Assembly (NCBI GenBank): GCA_946539175.1 | Contig: CAMNHH010000053.1 | Span: 1-13,153 of the forward strand | Direction of reading: 5' to 3' | Source: an uncultured Clostridia bacterium | GTDB taxonomy: Bacteria; Bacillota; Clostridia; Oscillospirales; Oscillospiraceae | DNA length: 13,153 bases | Part shown: positions 12,834 to 13,153 of the stretch, piece by piece | Layout of the letters: each line of letters starts with the position of its first letter | Numbering within the stretch: position 1 is the stretch's first letter | Program-made: the position numbers and the translations under genes | The notes under the pieces: generated by a model | What the model was told of the DNA's origin: nothing | Seen by the model: only the letters and a program-made list of their open reading frames with translations | Database searches by the model: none

Positions 12834-13134
12834 CTAAGCGGTGGTTTTCTTATGCCGCTTAGCCAGTTAGCTAATTTACTAACAACCAAAAATCAGCAAA
12901 ACATGCACGTTAAGGGCCGAAAAATGCTCAAAATCGGCAGTTAATAACCACGGATGGTTTCAAATTTGCCCAATACGCCATTGGCCGCGCAAGCAACGTT
13001 TCTGTATAGACGCGGGTATATATCAGAAACCGCTTCCAGGGGCAGCCCCTGGGACCCCATAGAGCGGAGATCATTTCTCTGTGTGCAGTCAGCGGCTGCA
13101 TAGAGAAAAGTGATTTCACAACGGAATCCCGTTG
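12834..13134. ncRNA. Candidate structured RNA or palindromic element (series of eight hairpins)
   Basis: Inverted repeats follow one another: CTAAGCGG/CCGCTTAG (12834-12862), GTTAG/CTAAC (12866-12883), GCCGA/TCGGC (12916-12938), CCAAT/ATTGG (12970-12984), GTTTCTG/CAGAAAC with an inner TATA helix (12998-13030), CCGCT/AGCGG (13030-13067) enclosing CCAGGGGC-A-GCCCCTGG (13036-13052), an irregular hairpin ATCA-TTTCTCT-TGCAG with its partner (13070-13114), and CAACGG-AATC-CCGTTG (13119-13134). From 12998 on they are almost back to back with bulges and internal loops, as in a folded RNA. I could not match it to a known RNA family and cannot tell the strand. A DNA-level palindromic or mobile-element end is the main alternative. 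Confidence 0.35.
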
Positions 13135-13153
13135 ACGAAGGCACGATGCAGCA

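Noticed and set aside
12834..13134. CRISPR array or tRNA/rRNA gene in the repeat-rich right end
   Set aside because: The inverted repeats all differ in sequence and spacing, there is no repeated direct unit, and no cloverleaf or rRNA signature could be recognised.
12928..13144. Two overlapping minus-strand frames of 63 and 67 codons
   Set aside because: They lie in the hairpin-rich region, overlap each other and lack ribosome sites. RNA or DNA structure explains this stretch better, although conservation was not tested.

Overview
The window looks like chromosome from a GC-rich Gram-positive Clostridia bacterium, most likely of the Oscillospiraceae/Ruminococcaceae type. Every confident gene has a strong AGGAGG-type ribosome site, and several promoters fit the housekeeping sigma-A pattern. 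The protein families also fit: SLH-anchored surface proteins, a BspA-type leucine-rich repeat protein, a DUF4317 protein and a short pyruvate kinase. No species is claimed.

Layout from left to right. (1) The last codons of a truncated gene. (2) A secreted endonuclease-I-family protein carrying an InlB-like segment, CxxC repeats and three SLH repeats. Its expected catalytic His reads as Gln. (3) A convergent small leucine-rich repeat protein, separated from it by a bidirectional terminator. (4) A 38-residue minus-strand gene at 2835-2951 with its own promoter, ribosome site and terminator. (5) Divergent from it, a tight plus-strand operon: tandem GNAT acetyltransferase, radical SAM enzyme, streptothricin-acetyltransferase-like GNAT. 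(6) A convergent minus-strand pair: DUF4317 protein followed by an SLH-anchored M14 carboxypeptidase. (7) Divergent from DUF4317, a plus-strand protein with three zinc ribbons and a near-perfect promoter. (8) A convergent pyruvate kinase (pyk) with a long leader. (9) About 670 bp upstream of the pyk promoter without a convincing protein gene. This last stretch holds a promoter set directly against a terminator, and then a run of inverted repeats that continues almost to the window edge.

Two themes link the genes. Two separate secreted, SLH-anchored hydrolases (a nuclease-like protein and a peptidoglycan-type carboxypeptidase) suggest cell-surface work. The GNAT-radical SAM-GNAT operon looks like an uncharacterised small-molecule or peptide modification module, and a tiny gene shares its upstream region. 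The least explained parts are the 38-residue gene, the His-to-Gln nuclease and the hairpin-rich right end.

All family assignments come from reading motifs by eye. No database search or folding calculation was run.
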